From a bacterium D16-56 (GTDB lineage: Bacteria; Bacillota; Clostridia; Lachnospirales; Lachnospiraceae), in NCBI GenBank assembly GCA_003611875.1, contig RAYY01000045.1, positions 1 to 35,677 on the forward strand: a DNA stretch of 35,677 nucleotides. Reading direction: 5' to 3'. Of this stretch, positions 25,072-33,209 are shown piece after piece. A program made the position numbers and the translations under genes. Numbering within the stretch: position 1 is the first letter of the stretch; each line of letters begins with the position of its first letter. The notes below the pieces were generated by a model. That model was given only the letters and a program-made list of their open reading frames with translations. It had not been told where the DNA came from and did no database searches.

Positions 25072-25425
25072 ATGGCAAAAAGACCAGTACCACGATACGA
25101 CTTTAAGGCTTTTGGGGAAGCAATTAAGACAGCCCGGAAAGGGCGCAAGGAAAGCCGGAAAAAGGTATGCGACGAAATGTATATATCCCCGCGCTACCTT
25201 GCGAATATTGAGAATAAGGGGCAGCACCCCAGTTTACAGATATTCTTTGAGCTTATGCTGCGTTACAATATCTCGGTAGACCAATTCCTTTTGGAGCAGC
25301 CCGCCGGGAAGAATACCCAGCGGCGGTAGCTTGACGCTTTGCTGGACGATATGAGCGATACGGGAATACGGATAGTCACCGCCACGGCGCGGGAGATTGC
25401 AGAGATTGAGGGTGTGAGAGAATAA
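25072..25425 (+). pseudogene. XRE regulator of the mobilisation region with premature amber stop
   Basis: Start at ATG 25072 (AGGGTGA site). Residues 1-85 contain the Cro/C1 HTH (FGEAIKTARKGRKESRKKVC, then ISPRYLANIENKGQHPSLQI). A TAG at 25327-25329 ends it after QRR; the same frame goes on with LDALLDDMSDTGIRIVTATA REIAEIEGVRE to TAA at 25425, the usual tail of this family, so a CAG or similar codon became TAG. The HTH may still work as an 85-aa protein. Related to the stub at 3536. Confidence 0.8.
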
Positions 25426-25559
25426 CCGCTGTCCGGCTAAAATTGAATAGGAACTAAGAAGCGTTGCAATTTTTTCAGTTGCAGCGTTTTTCTTTTGCGG
25501 AAATCCGCCAAATCAGACATTCCCGGTGTTGTAGGTAGTAGGAAGAACTTTCGTAGCAA

Positions 25560-25650
25560 GCATATCTTAGGAAAAGAGTACCCTTTTCCGTATTTCTGCC
25601 CGCCCGGTCGGTCAGAAATTGCTTGTTGGGAAGTGTCCCAAACCCTCTAT
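25560..25650 (+). other. Probable origin of transfer (oriT)
   Basis: Directly upstream of mobC. Inverted repeats GGAAAAG/CTTTTCC (25570-25589) and ATTTCTG/CAGAAAT (25592-25619, with GCCCGCCCGGTCGG inside), then GCTTGTTGGGAAGTGTCCC. Placement and paired hairpins fit an oriT used by the adjacent relaxase. The nick site is not identified. Confidence 0.55.
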
Positions 25651-25674
25651 GAGAACGGAAAGGAGCGAAAAACC

Positions 25675-26004
25675 ATGAACGGACGCAAAAGGACAATACA
25701 GGTCAAATTCTATGTGACAGAGGAAGAAAGGAAACTGATTGAGGAAAAAATGAAGCTCGTCCCCACAAGCAACATGGCGGCGTATCTGCGCAAGATCGCC
25801 ATTGACGGGTACATTATCCAAGTAGACCACACGGACATAAAAGCAATGACAGCGGAGATACAGAAGATCGGGGTCAATGTCAATCAGATCGCACGTCGCG
25901 TAAACGCGACGGGAAACGCCTACAAAGAGGATATAGAGGAAATCAAGGGGGTGCTTGCGGAAATATGGCGGTTACAAAGATTAAGCCTGTTAAAAGCACT
26001 CTAA
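25675..26004 (+). CDS. mobC: Relaxosome accessory protein MobC
   Basis: 109 aa from ATG 25675 behind GGAAAGGAGCG. Ribbon-helix-helix start (KRTIQVKFYVTEEERKLIEE) followed by the MobC motif IGVNVNQIARRVNATGNAYK. It binds oriT and helps the relaxase open it. It overlaps the relaxase start by 40 nt, as usual in this family. Confidence 0.92.
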   Translation: MNGRKRTIQVKFYVTEEERKLIEEKMKLVPTSNMAAYLRKIAIDGYIIQVDHTDIKAMTAEIQKIGVNVNQIARRVNATGNAYKEDIEEIKGVLAEIWRLQRLSLLKAL

Positions 26005-27182
26005 GCAAAGCCCTTGACTATATCGAAAACCCGGACAAGACGGACGAAAAAATGCTCATATCCTCTTTCGGGTGCAGCTATGAAACGGCAGATATTGAGT
26101 TTGGCTATACCCTCTCGCAAGCGCGGGATAAGGGCAACAACTTAGCCTTTCACTTGATACAGTCCTTTGCTCCGGGAGAAGTGGACTATCAGAAAGCCCA
26201 TGAGATCGGGCGGCAGCTTGCCGACGCGGTAACAAAGGGGCAGCATGAATATGTACTCACGACACACATTGACAAGGGGCATATACACAATCACATTATT
26301 TTCTGCGCGGTCAACTTCGTAGATCATCACAAGTATGTTTCCAACAAGCGGACGTATTACGGCATACGGAACATGAGCGACAAGCTGTGCCGGGACAACG
26401 GGCTTTCTGTGGTCGTCCCCGGCAAGGGAAGCAAGGGAAAGAGCTATGCGGAATACCAAGCGGAGAAAACCGGGACAAGCTGGAAAGGCAAGCTGAAAAT
26501 CGCCATGGACGCGCTCATTCCCCAAGTTTCCAGCTTTGAGGAACTATTGCAGCGGTTACAGGCGGCGGGCTATGAGATCAAGCCGGGAAAATATGTGTCA
26601 TGCCGCGCACCGGGGCAGGAACGCTTTACCCGCCTAAAAACCCTCGGCGCAGACTATACAGAAGAAGCCATAAGGGAACGGATAGCGGGCAAGCGCACCC
26701 GCGCCGCCAAAGCTCCAAAGGCAGAGCGTAGGGGCGTTAATCTTCTCATTGACATTGAGAACAGTATCAAGGCGCAGCAGAGCCGGGGCTATGAACAGTG
26801 GGCGAAAATCCACAATCTGAAACAGGCGGCAAAGACTATGAACTTCCTTACCGAAAACAAGATTGAACAGTACGCCGATCTGCTTACCCGGATAAAGGAA
26901 ATCGCCACGGCAAGCGAACAGGCGGGGGACAGCCTAAAGGAAGCGGAAAAGCGTCTTTCGGATATGGCGTTGCTCATTAAGAATGTCACTACCTACCAAA
27001 AGACAAAGCCCCTCTATGAAGCCTACCGCAAAGGAAATGTCCCTGTCTTTAAATTTATTCTCCATGACACATTCCCTCCACCAGCCACCGGAGTGTTTTT
27101 ACCGTATCATTCCTCCATTTGCAGACAGTGCTTTTTGCCAGACCGAGGATTCCCCCAATCTCCCTGTCCGTCCATCCGATGA
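25965..27182 (+). pseudogene. Relaxase (MOBP-like), 3' end replaced
   Basis: The N-terminal nuclease domain is intact: catalytic Tyr19 in ALDYIENPDKT and the histidine triad at about His101, His106/108, His110 (TTHIDKGHIHNHIIF). A helical C-terminal region follows to YEAYRKGN (residue 358, base 27039). After that the last 47 residues (VPVFKFILHDTF...) are antisense to a sigma gene from another element, so the real C terminus is lost. It might still nick oriT. All transfer genes normally downstream are absent. Confidence 0.85.
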
Positions 27183-27480
27183 AGTAATACATCAGCACAA
27201 TCTGTAACTGTCTGTCCGACAGTTCCCTTAATGCCTGTGCCAAATCACCGTCCACTATGCCGATTTCATAACCCATGACATAAAAATAGTCAGCGTGGTA
27301 TGTATCAAAGATTTTATCAACCGTTTCCAACTGCTTTTCGGAAAACATCTCCATGTGCGATTCCCGTTCCGCCATGCGCTTGCGTTCGTTGTAATAGTTA
27401 ATTTTTTCGTATCTCAATGCCATGCGGCAGTATGTCACAAACTGGCGCACCACCCTGTCTTTTTTATCTTTGTTTATCAA
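27055..27480 (-). CDS. Sigma-70-like regulator from a second mobile element
   Basis: 141 aa, with an HTH of sigma region 4 at about residues 85-135: LRELSDRQLQIVLMYYFIGW then TDREIGGILGLAKSTVCKWR. N-terminal helix rich in basic residues. Such genes sit with an HTH partner in Clostridia integrative elements; here the partner is missing and the gene runs convergently into the cut relaxase. It may be intact but is out of its normal setting. Confidence 0.75.
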   Translation of the reverse strand: MINKDKKDRVVRQFVTYCRMALRYEKINYYNERKRMAERESHMEMFSEKQLETVDKIFDTYHADYFYVMGYEIGIVDGDLAQALRELSDRQLQIVLMYYFIGWTDREIGGILGLAKSTVCKWRNDTVKTLRWLVEGMCHGE

Positions 27481-27570
27481 TGTCCTGTCCTCTATTTCTG
27501 AAAAATTGATTTATCTGAAACGGAATTAGGACTGGCGGGGAACGGCAGTGTATTGTTGCTTTTAGAAACA

Positions 27571-27609
27571 GAAAAGCGCTCATTGGTTTTCTTCCAACAA
27601 ACGCTTTCC
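27571..27609 (-). terminator. Terminator of the leftward stress operon
   Basis: GAAAAGCG pairs with CGCTTTCC, with an inner TTGG/CCAA stem; on the minus strand it ends in GCGCTTTTCTGTTTC. It is 33 nt after the ldh stop. Confidence 0.7.
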
Positions 27610-27641
27610 CGCCTAAGTTTCAGTGTAAATATTCCTTTTTC

Positions 27642-28610
27642 CTAATTTGGGACAACTTCCAAATCAAGCTCTTCTGCAATTTTTCTTATAGTTTTTGCCG
27701 AATTGTGAAGTTTCTCCATTTCCTTTTCATTCAAAGAAATAGGAACATGGGTTTCGATTCCGTCTGCCCCTATAATAGCGGGCATACTAAGGGCAATTTC
27801 TTTAATCCCATAATTTCCATGCATGATAGAAGATACCGGAAGAATAGATTTTTCATCCCTTACAACGCATTCACAGATACGCTTAACCGACATAGCAATT
27901 CCATAATAAGTAGCCTGCTTTTTAGAAATAATATCATAAGCGCTGTTTTTTACATCTTCCGCAATCTCCCGCATTGCTTCCTCATGGTTGAAATGTCCAC
28001 GCATCTCACAAAAATCATTCAATGGAATACCAGATATATTCGTGCTGCTCCATGCTGCAATCTCACTATCCCCATGTTCGCCAATGATAAAGGAATGAAT
28101 GCTACGGCTGTCTACCCCTAAATGTTTACTAAGCGCATATTTTAGCCTTGCGGTATCAAGAACCGTTCCGGAACCAATTACTCTTTTTTCAGGAAACCCG
28201 CTCAGCTTTACAGCAGCATAAGTAAGAATATCAACCGGATTTGATACAATCAGCAATATTCCTTTAAAATTGCGCTTTGCAATTTCAGGAATGATGCTTT
28301 TGTAGATAGCAACATTTTTATGTACTAAATCGAGCCTTGTTTCATTCGGCTTCTGGTTTGCCCCGGCAGTCACAATGACAATAGAAGCATCCATCAGGTC
28401 ATCATAGCCTCCTGCATAAATCTTCATCTGTCCGGCAAACGGAACGCCATGCGAAATGTCCTTTGCTTCTCCGTCTGCTTTATCATAATTTGCATCAAGA
28501 AGCACCATTTCAGTGAACAGCCTGCTCTGCATCAGTGTAAATGCTGTTGCAGCGCCTACAAATCCACAGCCGATGACTGCTGCTTTTCTTGGGTTAATTG
28601 TTTTTATCAT
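27642..28610 (-). CDS. ldh: L-lactate dehydrogenase
   Basis: 322 aa from ATG 28610 (GGAGGAATAGAG); an upstream in-frame ATG is less well placed. NAD-binding GCGFVGAATA (residues 14-23), substrate loop with Gln86 (lactate rather than malate type), Arg92, Arg155 in VLDTARL, catalytic His179 in IGEHGDSE. Reduces pyruvate to L-lactate and reoxidises NADH. It sits last in the stress operon; in Staphylococcus aureus a nitric-oxide-induced Ldh keeps redox balance when respiration is blocked, which suggests a similar task here. Confidence 0.93.
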   Translation of the reverse strand: MIKTINPRKAAVIGCGFVGAATAFTLMQSRLFTEMVLLDANYDKADGEAKDISHGVPFAGQMKIYAGGYDDLMDASIVIVTAGANQKPNETRLDLVHKNVAIYKSIIPEIAKRNFKGILLIVSNPVDILTYAAVKLSGFPEKRVIGSGTVLDTARLKYALSKHLGVDSRSIHSFIIGEHGDSEIAAWSSTNISGIPLNDFCEMRGHFNHEEAMREIAEDVKNSAYDIISKKQATYYGIAMSVKRICECVVRDEKSILPVSSIMHGNYGIKEIALSMPAIIGADGIETHVPISLNEKEMEKLHNSAKTIRKIAEELDLEVVPN

Positions 28611-28612
28611 CT

Positions 28613-28801
28613 CTATTCCTCCCATTCAATAGCGGAAACAGAACAGGAACGAACGGCATCCTGTACCATGCTTTCGTTTTCCGGTGCAGAGTCCTGATAC
28701 CCCTCCGCCTTATCATCGTCATTCATACGGAATACATCAGGTGCCATCCCAACACACAGCCCGCATCCAATACAAGCATTCTGATCTACATTCACCCTCA
28801 T
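28613..28801 (-). CDS. Ferredoxin, single [4Fe-4S]
   Basis: 62 aa. Motif ACIGCGLCVGMAPDVF (C-x2-C-x2-C, residues about 10-16) and a fourth cysteine in RSCSVSAIEW. Acidic, cytosolic electron carrier of the single-cluster type. Two nt before ldh's leader, so cotranscribed. Likely electron donor for a reductase, possibly of the neighbouring di-iron proteins; inferred. Confidence 0.9.
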   Translation of the reverse strand: MRVNVDQNACIGCGLCVGMAPDVFRMNDDDKAEGYQDSAPENESMVQDAVRSCSVSAIEWEE

Positions 28802-28818
28802 GCCGCATCCCCCTTTCG

Positions 28819-29148
28819 CTAAAATACAACAACCAGCAACATTTTAAACTGCTCTTTACCCAAGACCGCATGAGGGTGTTTTGCGGGCATTACGATAGAT
28901 TCTCCCTCATGCAGTTCATACTTTTTGTCATCAATCGTAATCTCGCCAACGCCATCCAAACAAATCACAAAGGCATCACCACTGGACTCATGGCTGCTGA
29001 TTTCTTCTCCCTTGTCAAAAGAAAACAATGTGACACTCAGCGCATTATTTTGTGCTAAAGTCCTGCTTACAACCTGATTGCTTTGGTAAGCAACCTGTTC
29101 TTTTAAAACTAAAATTTCTGCCTTGTCTATATTTTTTATTTTTTCCAT
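28819..29148 (-). CDS. Cupin-domain protein
   Basis: 109 aa, one beta-barrel cupin: GEEISSHESSGDAFVICLDG then VGEITIDDKKYELHEGESIV and PAKHPHAVLG hold the two conserved motifs, with His and Glu metal ligands partly present. Binds a metal in the cytosol. Members near hemerythrin genes are common in anaerobes but their reaction is unknown. Confidence 0.85.
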   Translation of the reverse strand: MEKIKNIDKAEILVLKEQVAYQSNQVVSRTLAQNNALSVTLFSFDKGEEISSHESSGDAFVICLDGVGEITIDDKKYELHEGESIVMPAKHPHAVLGKEQFKMLLVVVF

Positions 29149-29193
29149 ACTGTTCGTTTGCTCCTTCCCTCAGCCTGATTTTTAACCACCCGT

Positions 29194-29429
29194 TCAAGAT
29201 GTTTCTGTTTTCACCTCAAACCCATGTTTCTCAAAAGTTTCAAAAACTTTGTCCATAGGAATATTTTTTATGGCAGCTCCATTTGGTATCTTCATTACTT
29301 ACCCATTACAGCTAAAGACATAGGCTTTATAATTTCCTTAAACCCTGCTTCTGCCAATACCTCTTTTATTTCAGGATTTTCACTTACCAGCTCTGAAACT
29401 GTTTTTGTGAAATCAACAACTTTACCCAT
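29194..29429 (-). pseudogene. DUF1858-type gene split by a one-base deletion
   Basis: First part 29429-29295: MGKVVDFTKTVSELVSENPE and on to PMSLAVMGK, then stop. Second part 29295-29194: MKIPNGAAIKNIPMDKVFET then FEKHGFEVK. Relatives read through (GRVMKIPKGAAMK style), so one A was lost in a run of A's at 29296-29300. A GGAG site precedes the ATG. The two halves overlap by one base and could be coupled, but a joined protein cannot be made without slippage. Confidence 0.65.
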
Positions 29430-29433
29430 TCGC

Positions 29434-29979
29434 CTATCTCCTTTTTTCTAACCATGTAATATATTTCTCCTGTATGCCGTCCTGTTCCGCTTTTTTCTCA
29501 AACGCTCTTGTCTGTTCATCAATCTGCGCTTTGCATTCCTCTGACAGTGTTCGTAATGCATAAGTGTAGCAGACGGTATCTTCTTTCTCAATGTGACGCT
29601 GCAATAAATCCACATAACCCGATGCATGGGTGACGATATCCAGCTTTCCTTCTGTAGTCGGAACACTGGCATACTGCTTAACTGCGTACTCCAATTCCCC
29701 GATATGGAATCTTCCGAAGTCATGTTCCACCAGCATTCCATTGCGCACCAGTTTTTCTGCAACAGGATCGGAATTATTAAGCATAAACCGAAACAATATC
29801 TGTTCTTCCTTTCCATGATGATGCTTGTCTGCATAAGTTCTTGCAAAATCAATACACTCCAGGAACTCCTGAACATCAATGTCTGCCCCCTCAATCACAG
29901 CACAGCAGGTTCTCCTTAAATGCTTAGTCAGTGCTACGATATTCTCATGTTCTTTCATCAGTAAATCAATTCCATACAT
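29434..29979 (-). CDS. Hemerythrin-domain protein
   Basis: 181 aa, four-helix bundle with di-iron ligands: His11 (MKEHENIV), His53-55 with Glu58/59 (KHHHGKEEQILF), His86 (LVEHDFGR), His129 with Glu133/Asp134 (QRHIEKED). Related to the hemerythrin-like domains that bind O2 or NO or repair iron centres. Good site AAGGAGGG. It lies 3 nt after the preceding gene, so translation is tightly linked. Confidence 0.92.
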   Translation of the reverse strand: MYGIDLLMKEHENIVALTKHLRRTCCAVIEGADIDVQEFLECIDFARTYADKHHHGKEEQILFRFMLNNSDPVAEKLVRNGMLVEHDFGRFHIGELEYAVKQYASVPTTEGKLDIVTHASGYVDLLQRHIEKEDTVCYTYALRTLSEECKAQIDEQTRAFEKKAEQDGIQEKYITWLEKRR

Positions 29980-29982
29980 TAT

Positions 29983-30594
29983 TTATCCCTCCTTAATCAA
30001 TGTGAATGTCTGATTTCCTAAATATTTGTAGGAAAAACCGCTGCCCTCCAAAATACCTGCGATCAGCCTCTCCTTCAGGTCATAATAATGACTGACATCT
30101 CCTTGTAATGCTTCCCAATATGGCAAATGTATATCCACAGTCTGTTTCCATACTACTGCCTCCTGACTTATGGAAACCACAGTATTAACCCTGTCACAAG
30201 GCATTCCGTTCAATAGCAGATTATCTAAATGCCTATAAACTTCTTCTGCGCTTGTTTTCCCCGACAGTTTCCTGCTCCGTCCATACTCATATGCAGCATT
30301 CGCAATATCCGGCATACATTCAGAATGGGCATCCATCGTTGAGATGACCAGAAAAGCAAGGCGGTTTTCAGCGGCAGCGATTTTATCCTGTAACCAGCCA
30401 TGTATATTACTGTTATCAATCATATTTTCAAGACTGCCTTTCTCCACCGCCCCATACTTTTGTTCCATTTCGGAAAGAATGCCATCATCATACCCGTTTT
30501 TGCTTATCATATCTGATAATCTTTCAACTAGCCCGTTTTGGAACTCTATTTTTCCGTATAGCCAGTGATGAATCGAACCTAAAAATGCGCTCAT
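29983..30594 (-). CDS. Uncharacterised protein of the stress operon, 203 aa
   Basis: Starts MSAFLGSIHHWLYGKIEFQN with a good AGGAGG site. Helix-rich, no membrane segment. It has His9-His10 near the N terminus and other histidines, a cysteine at about 145 (GMPCDRVN), and a VVSISQEAVVWKQTVDIHLPYW segment. I recall similar proteins in clostridial operons with hemerythrin genes but know no family name. Embedded between DUF1858 and hemerythrin genes, 3 nt from the latter, so its role is probably in the same stress response. Confidence 0.75.
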   Translation of the reverse strand: MSAFLGSIHHWLYGKIEFQNGLVERLSDMISKNGYDDGILSEMEQKYGAVEKGSLENMIDNSNIHGWLQDKIAAAENRLAFLVISTMDAHSECMPDIANAAYEYGRSRKLSGKTSAEEVYRHLDNLLLNGMPCDRVNTVVSISQEAVVWKQTVDIHLPYWEALQGDVSHYYDLKERLIAGILEGSGFSYKYLGNQTFTLIKEG

Positions 30595-30604
30595 TGCACT
30601 CCTC

Positions 30605-30790
30605 CTATGAATTCAGCTTTTTCAAGAGTTCATTGGCATCCAGCCCATGCACCATGCAGGCATCCGCAAGGCTCTCCATCTGTGAGGACGGGCACCCTAA
30701 ACAGTGCATCCCCATCTGCATCAACACCTCTGCCGCCTCCGGTTTGGTTCTTAAAATTTCTCCAAGTAACATTTCCTTTGTGATTGCCAT
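30605..30790 (-). CDS. DUF1858 (hybrid-cluster associated disulfide) protein
   Basis: 61 aa: LGEILRTKPEAAEVLMQMGM then HCLGCPSSQMESLADACMVH. The C-x2-C pair in HCLGC is the defining motif; it probably forms a redox disulfide or holds a metal. Proteins of this type occur next to hybrid cluster proteins and hemerythrins in nitrosative stress operons. Good GGGAGG site. Confidence 0.88.
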   Translation of the reverse strand: MAITKEMLLGEILRTKPEAAEVLMQMGMHCLGCPSSQMESLADACMVHGLDANELLKKLNS

Positions 30791-30819
30791 ATTATTTTCC
30801 TCCCTATCTTTCTTTCCTG

Positions 30820-31509
30820 TTACAACACTTGCACTTCCTGATTTTTTTCGCCAAACTTTTCTTTTATCTCGGTGCAGATTTCTTCCCTGCTTATGCCTCT
30901 TTGTTCCTGCGTCTTAATCATCTTATACGCTTGAAAAAGCGGTGAAGGTCCAATTTCCGAGCTGAAAAATCCGATCCCCTGATTCCATGCCAAAAGTTCA
31001 AACACATCATCCAGCGCTGCGGATTCAAGACCATAGATATATGCCTTTACCAGTTCCCGCACAGCCTGCCTCATTCTTCCTGCGCCAACTGCATTTGTCA
31101 GGGAAAGGAGCAGACGCATTTCATAGGGGAGAGTGCGCTTCTCACTCTGCCATGTTGCCTGCCAAAAATCCGCCGCGATACGCCCTAAGTCCTCATCAAT
31201 CATAGGATAATTCAGCAATGCAAGCGGACGGTATGGTGCAGAGCCTTCCGGCTCTTTTTCCTCTGTCCGGTAAAACCAGACATGAAACTCATTTTCTGCC
31301 AGCTTCTCTGTATGATGTATATACCCCAGCATATCCATCTCCTTATATAGCGGGTAAGGTTCAAAAGTCTGTATGACCTCAATTCCCTCCCCGGCTTTTA
31401 GCGTCATGGCACGTCTTTGTAAGCCGGGAAAGAAATTTCCCTGCACATGGCGTACATCCACTTTGAAGAAGTCTTTCTTTTTATCCTTCCATTCCTCGTA
31501 CTTTATCAT
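30820..31509 (-). CDS. DUF2249-domain protein
   Basis: 229 aa. Residues about 15-80 match DUF2249 (VDVRHVQGNFFPGLQRRAMT then KAGEGIEVIQTFEPYPLYKE), a TusA-like fold. Residues about 120-200 are helical (LPYEMRLLLSLTNAVGAGRM) and resemble a carboxymuconolactone decarboxylase/AhpD bundle, without a clear CxxC. First gene of the leftward operon with a strong GGAGGATATC site and an activator palindrome upstream. Confidence 0.8.
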   Translation of the reverse strand: MIKYEEWKDKKKDFFKVDVRHVQGNFFPGLQRRAMTLKAGEGIEVIQTFEPYPLYKEMDMLGYIHHTEKLAENEFHVWFYRTEEKEPEGSAPYRPLALLNYPMIDEDLGRIAADFWQATWQSEKRTLPYEMRLLLSLTNAVGAGRMRQAVRELVKAYIYGLESAALDDVFELLAWNQGIGFFSSEIGPSPLFQAYKMIKTQEQRGISREEICTEIKEKFGEKNQEVQVL

Positions 31510-31548
31510 GATATCCTCCTTTATTTATTTTCTTGCTTTGGTGATTAC

Positions 31549-31591
31549 ATTATAGTAAAATAAGCAGAGTAAGTATGTTTGAATTCAAACA
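31549..31591 (-). promoter_or_regulatory. Crp/Fnr-type operator and promoter of the stress operon
   Basis: Perfect palindrome TGTTTGAATTCAAACA (31576-31591) and, on the minus strand, TATAAT (31554-31549) with no good -35. A start near 31542 puts the palindrome centre at about -41.5, the class II activator site. It also lies just before the TTG start of the divergent regulator, so it may autoregulate. Confidence 0.7.
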
Positions 31592-31604
31592 AAGAGGTGA
31601 GATT

Positions 31605-32279
31605 TTGGAAAAATTTTTAAACGTATTAAAAAAATGCCCGCTGTTTGCAGGATTATCCGATGACGAGATTTTAACCTCGCTAAAGTGTATCGGAGCAAAA
31701 GTCAGAAAAAACGCCAAAAATCAATACATCCTTCAGGCAGGAGATTGTACGGACTGTATCAGCCTGCTTGCGTCTGGGACTGCTTTAGTCATTCAGGAAG
31801 ATTTATGGGGAAACCGGAACGTTATGACAAATCTTATGCCGGGCGACTACTTTGCCGAACCCTTTGCCGCCATTCCTGATGCAGTTCTCAGCGTCAGTGT
31901 TGTTGCGACAGAAAATTGTGAAATTGTGGAAATAAATATGAACCGCCTGATTACCATGTGTTCCGCTGCCTGCAGCCATCATAACCGCCTGATCAAAAAC
32001 CTGATTACAGCTTTTGCCCAAAAGACCCTGTTGTTTAACGAGAAGATAACGCACATGAGCAAGCGAAAAACACGTGATAAGCTGCTTTCCTATTTATCTG
32101 CTGAAGCAGCCAGACAAGGATCACTTTCTTTTGACATTTCCTTTGACCGCCAGCAGCTTGCCGACTTCCTCTGTGTAGAACGTGCAGCAATGTCTGTAGA
32201 ATTATCAAAGCTGCAAAAAGAAGGGCTTCTGAAAACCTTTCATTCTCATTTTGAATTAAGTCCAAATGCCACAAATTAA
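31605..32279 (+). CDS. Crp/Fnr-family regulator
   Basis: 224 aa from a TTG 6 nt after GAGGTGA; the ATG at 31575 lies within the operator and lacks a site. Cyclic-nucleotide-binding-like domain (about 15-130: AKNQYILQAGDCTDC, GDYFAEPFAA) and Crp-type winged HTH (about 150-220: FDRQQLADFLCVERAAMSVE). Cysteines at 11, 28, 48 and 51 (CTDC) and further ones near 130 could be sensing residues, as in heme/Fe-S or thiol sensors. Divergent from the hemerythrin-ldh operon, which it probably activates. Confidence 0.88.
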   Translation: MEKFLNVLKKCPLFAGLSDDEILTSLKCIGAKVRKNAKNQYILQAGDCTDCISLLASGTALVIQEDLWGNRNVMTNLMPGDYFAEPFAAIPDAVLSVSVVATENCEIVEINMNRLITMCSAACSHHNRLIKNLITAFAQKTLLFNEKITHMSKRKTRDKLLSYLSAEAARQGSLSFDISFDRQQLADFLCVERAAMSVELSKLQKEGLLKTFHSHFELSPNATN

Positions 32280-32315
32280 AACAGGTCAATCTATACATAG
32301 CAGATTGACCTGTTT
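32278..32315. terminator. Bidirectional terminator
   Basis: AAACAGGTCAATCT pairs exactly with AGATTGACCTGTTT. It lies between the convergent Crp/Fnr and HD-domain genes. Confidence 0.88.
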
Positions 32316-32339
32316 ACAAAATACATATTTGTTATCAAA

Positions 32340-32843
32340 TCAGCGGTTGCCTTCTGCAATCCCATAAACGGATTGCAGAAGCATTTTTCCTGATGATGTC
32401 TTAAAAACACAATCTATAACATTTCTGATATTGGCTTCCTGATATCCGGATTCGTCAGCATTAACCAAATAATCAGCTTCCAGCAAAATCTGGTAATCAA
32501 TCCCGTCAACCTCCTGAAAAGTATGATGATGTGCGACCAAAAAGATGATACGGTTCACCATCTCGTTCGACAGCCCTGTACCCTTCAGGAATTCTTCAGC
32601 TAATACAGCGCCTTCTTTTTCCTGAAGTTTTCCATTTGTATTTCCGTATTTTTCCCGGCACAAAGGACACGCAATATCATGTATAATAGCCGCAATTTCT
32701 ATTATTCTCTGTTCATCATCCGCTACTTTCTCACACTCTGCAATCGTTTTTGCATAGGCATACACTTTCATAAAATGATTGATATCATGAAGATTTCCTT
32801 TTGAATACTTTACCATTTTAACCATGATTTCTGAAACAGTCAT
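32340..32843 (-). CDS. HD-domain phosphohydrolase-like protein
   Basis: 167 aa. HD pattern: His at HDINHFMKVYAYAK (residue 19), HD pair in AAIIHDIACPLCREK (about 54-55), LVAHHHTFQEVDGID and Asp further on. Metal-dependent phosphohydrolase superfamily; small one-domain members act on nucleotides or phosphoesters, substrate unknown. Good GGAGG-type site. Follows TIGR04076 and pdxY genes in the same direction. Confidence 0.85.
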   Translation of the reverse strand: MTVSEIMVKMVKYSKGNLHDINHFMKVYAYAKTIAECEKVADDEQRIIEIAAIIHDIACPLCREKYGNTNGKLQEKEGAVLAEEFLKGTGLSNEMVNRIIFLVAHHHTFQEVDGIDYQILLEADYLVNADESGYQEANIRNVIDCVFKTSSGKMLLQSVYGIAEGNR

Positions 32844-32927
32844 ATCATTTCCTCCTGTTATCTATACATCGTCTATAACCAATAGTCCACAAACTTACCA
32901 GTCACATCGTACAATTAAAAGCCAACC

Positions 32928-33209
32928 TTATGGCGAATCGTCATCCAAAACATCAATCCGTTCTATTTTAAAGACATTTAATGTGTCCACATCAGGGCAG
33001 GCAAAAACCGCTGTCCCCTTCTCCTGTCCGGGTATTTCGCCGCCGTATCTTAAAATATCAATATATGGAAATGCAACATGCATAGCCATAGGACAGAGTT
33101 TTCCACGCTCTGTATCAAAATCAAAACTATCACCTATTTTGTGACCCCTATGACATCCTTTCGTGCCTTTTTGATCAATCAATGTGATCTGGATTCCAGG
33201 TTTTTTCAT
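32928..33209 (-). CDS. TIGR04076 family protein
   Basis: 93 aa: IQITLIDQKGTKGCHRGHKIG, then GKLCPMAMHVAFPYIDILRYG and VFACPDVDTLNVFKIERID. Cysteines at about 19, 39 and 70 are conserved in the family and may bind a metal or cluster. The start overlaps the pdxY stop by 4 nt, so the two are coupled. Function unknown. Confidence 0.85.
   Translation of the reverse strand: MKKPGIQITLIDQKGTKGCHRGHKIGDSFDFDTERGKLCPMAMHVAFPYIDILRYGGEIPGQEKGTAVFACPDVDTLNVFKIERIDVLDDDSP

Noticed and set aside
15196-27182. Prophage
   Set aside because: The integrase, excisionase, sigma/HTH pair and MobC/relaxase are of conjugative-element type; no phage structural, lysis or packaging gene is present.
27705-28121. Plus-strand 138-codon frame within ldh
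   Set aside because: Complement of a well-supported dehydrogenase gene.
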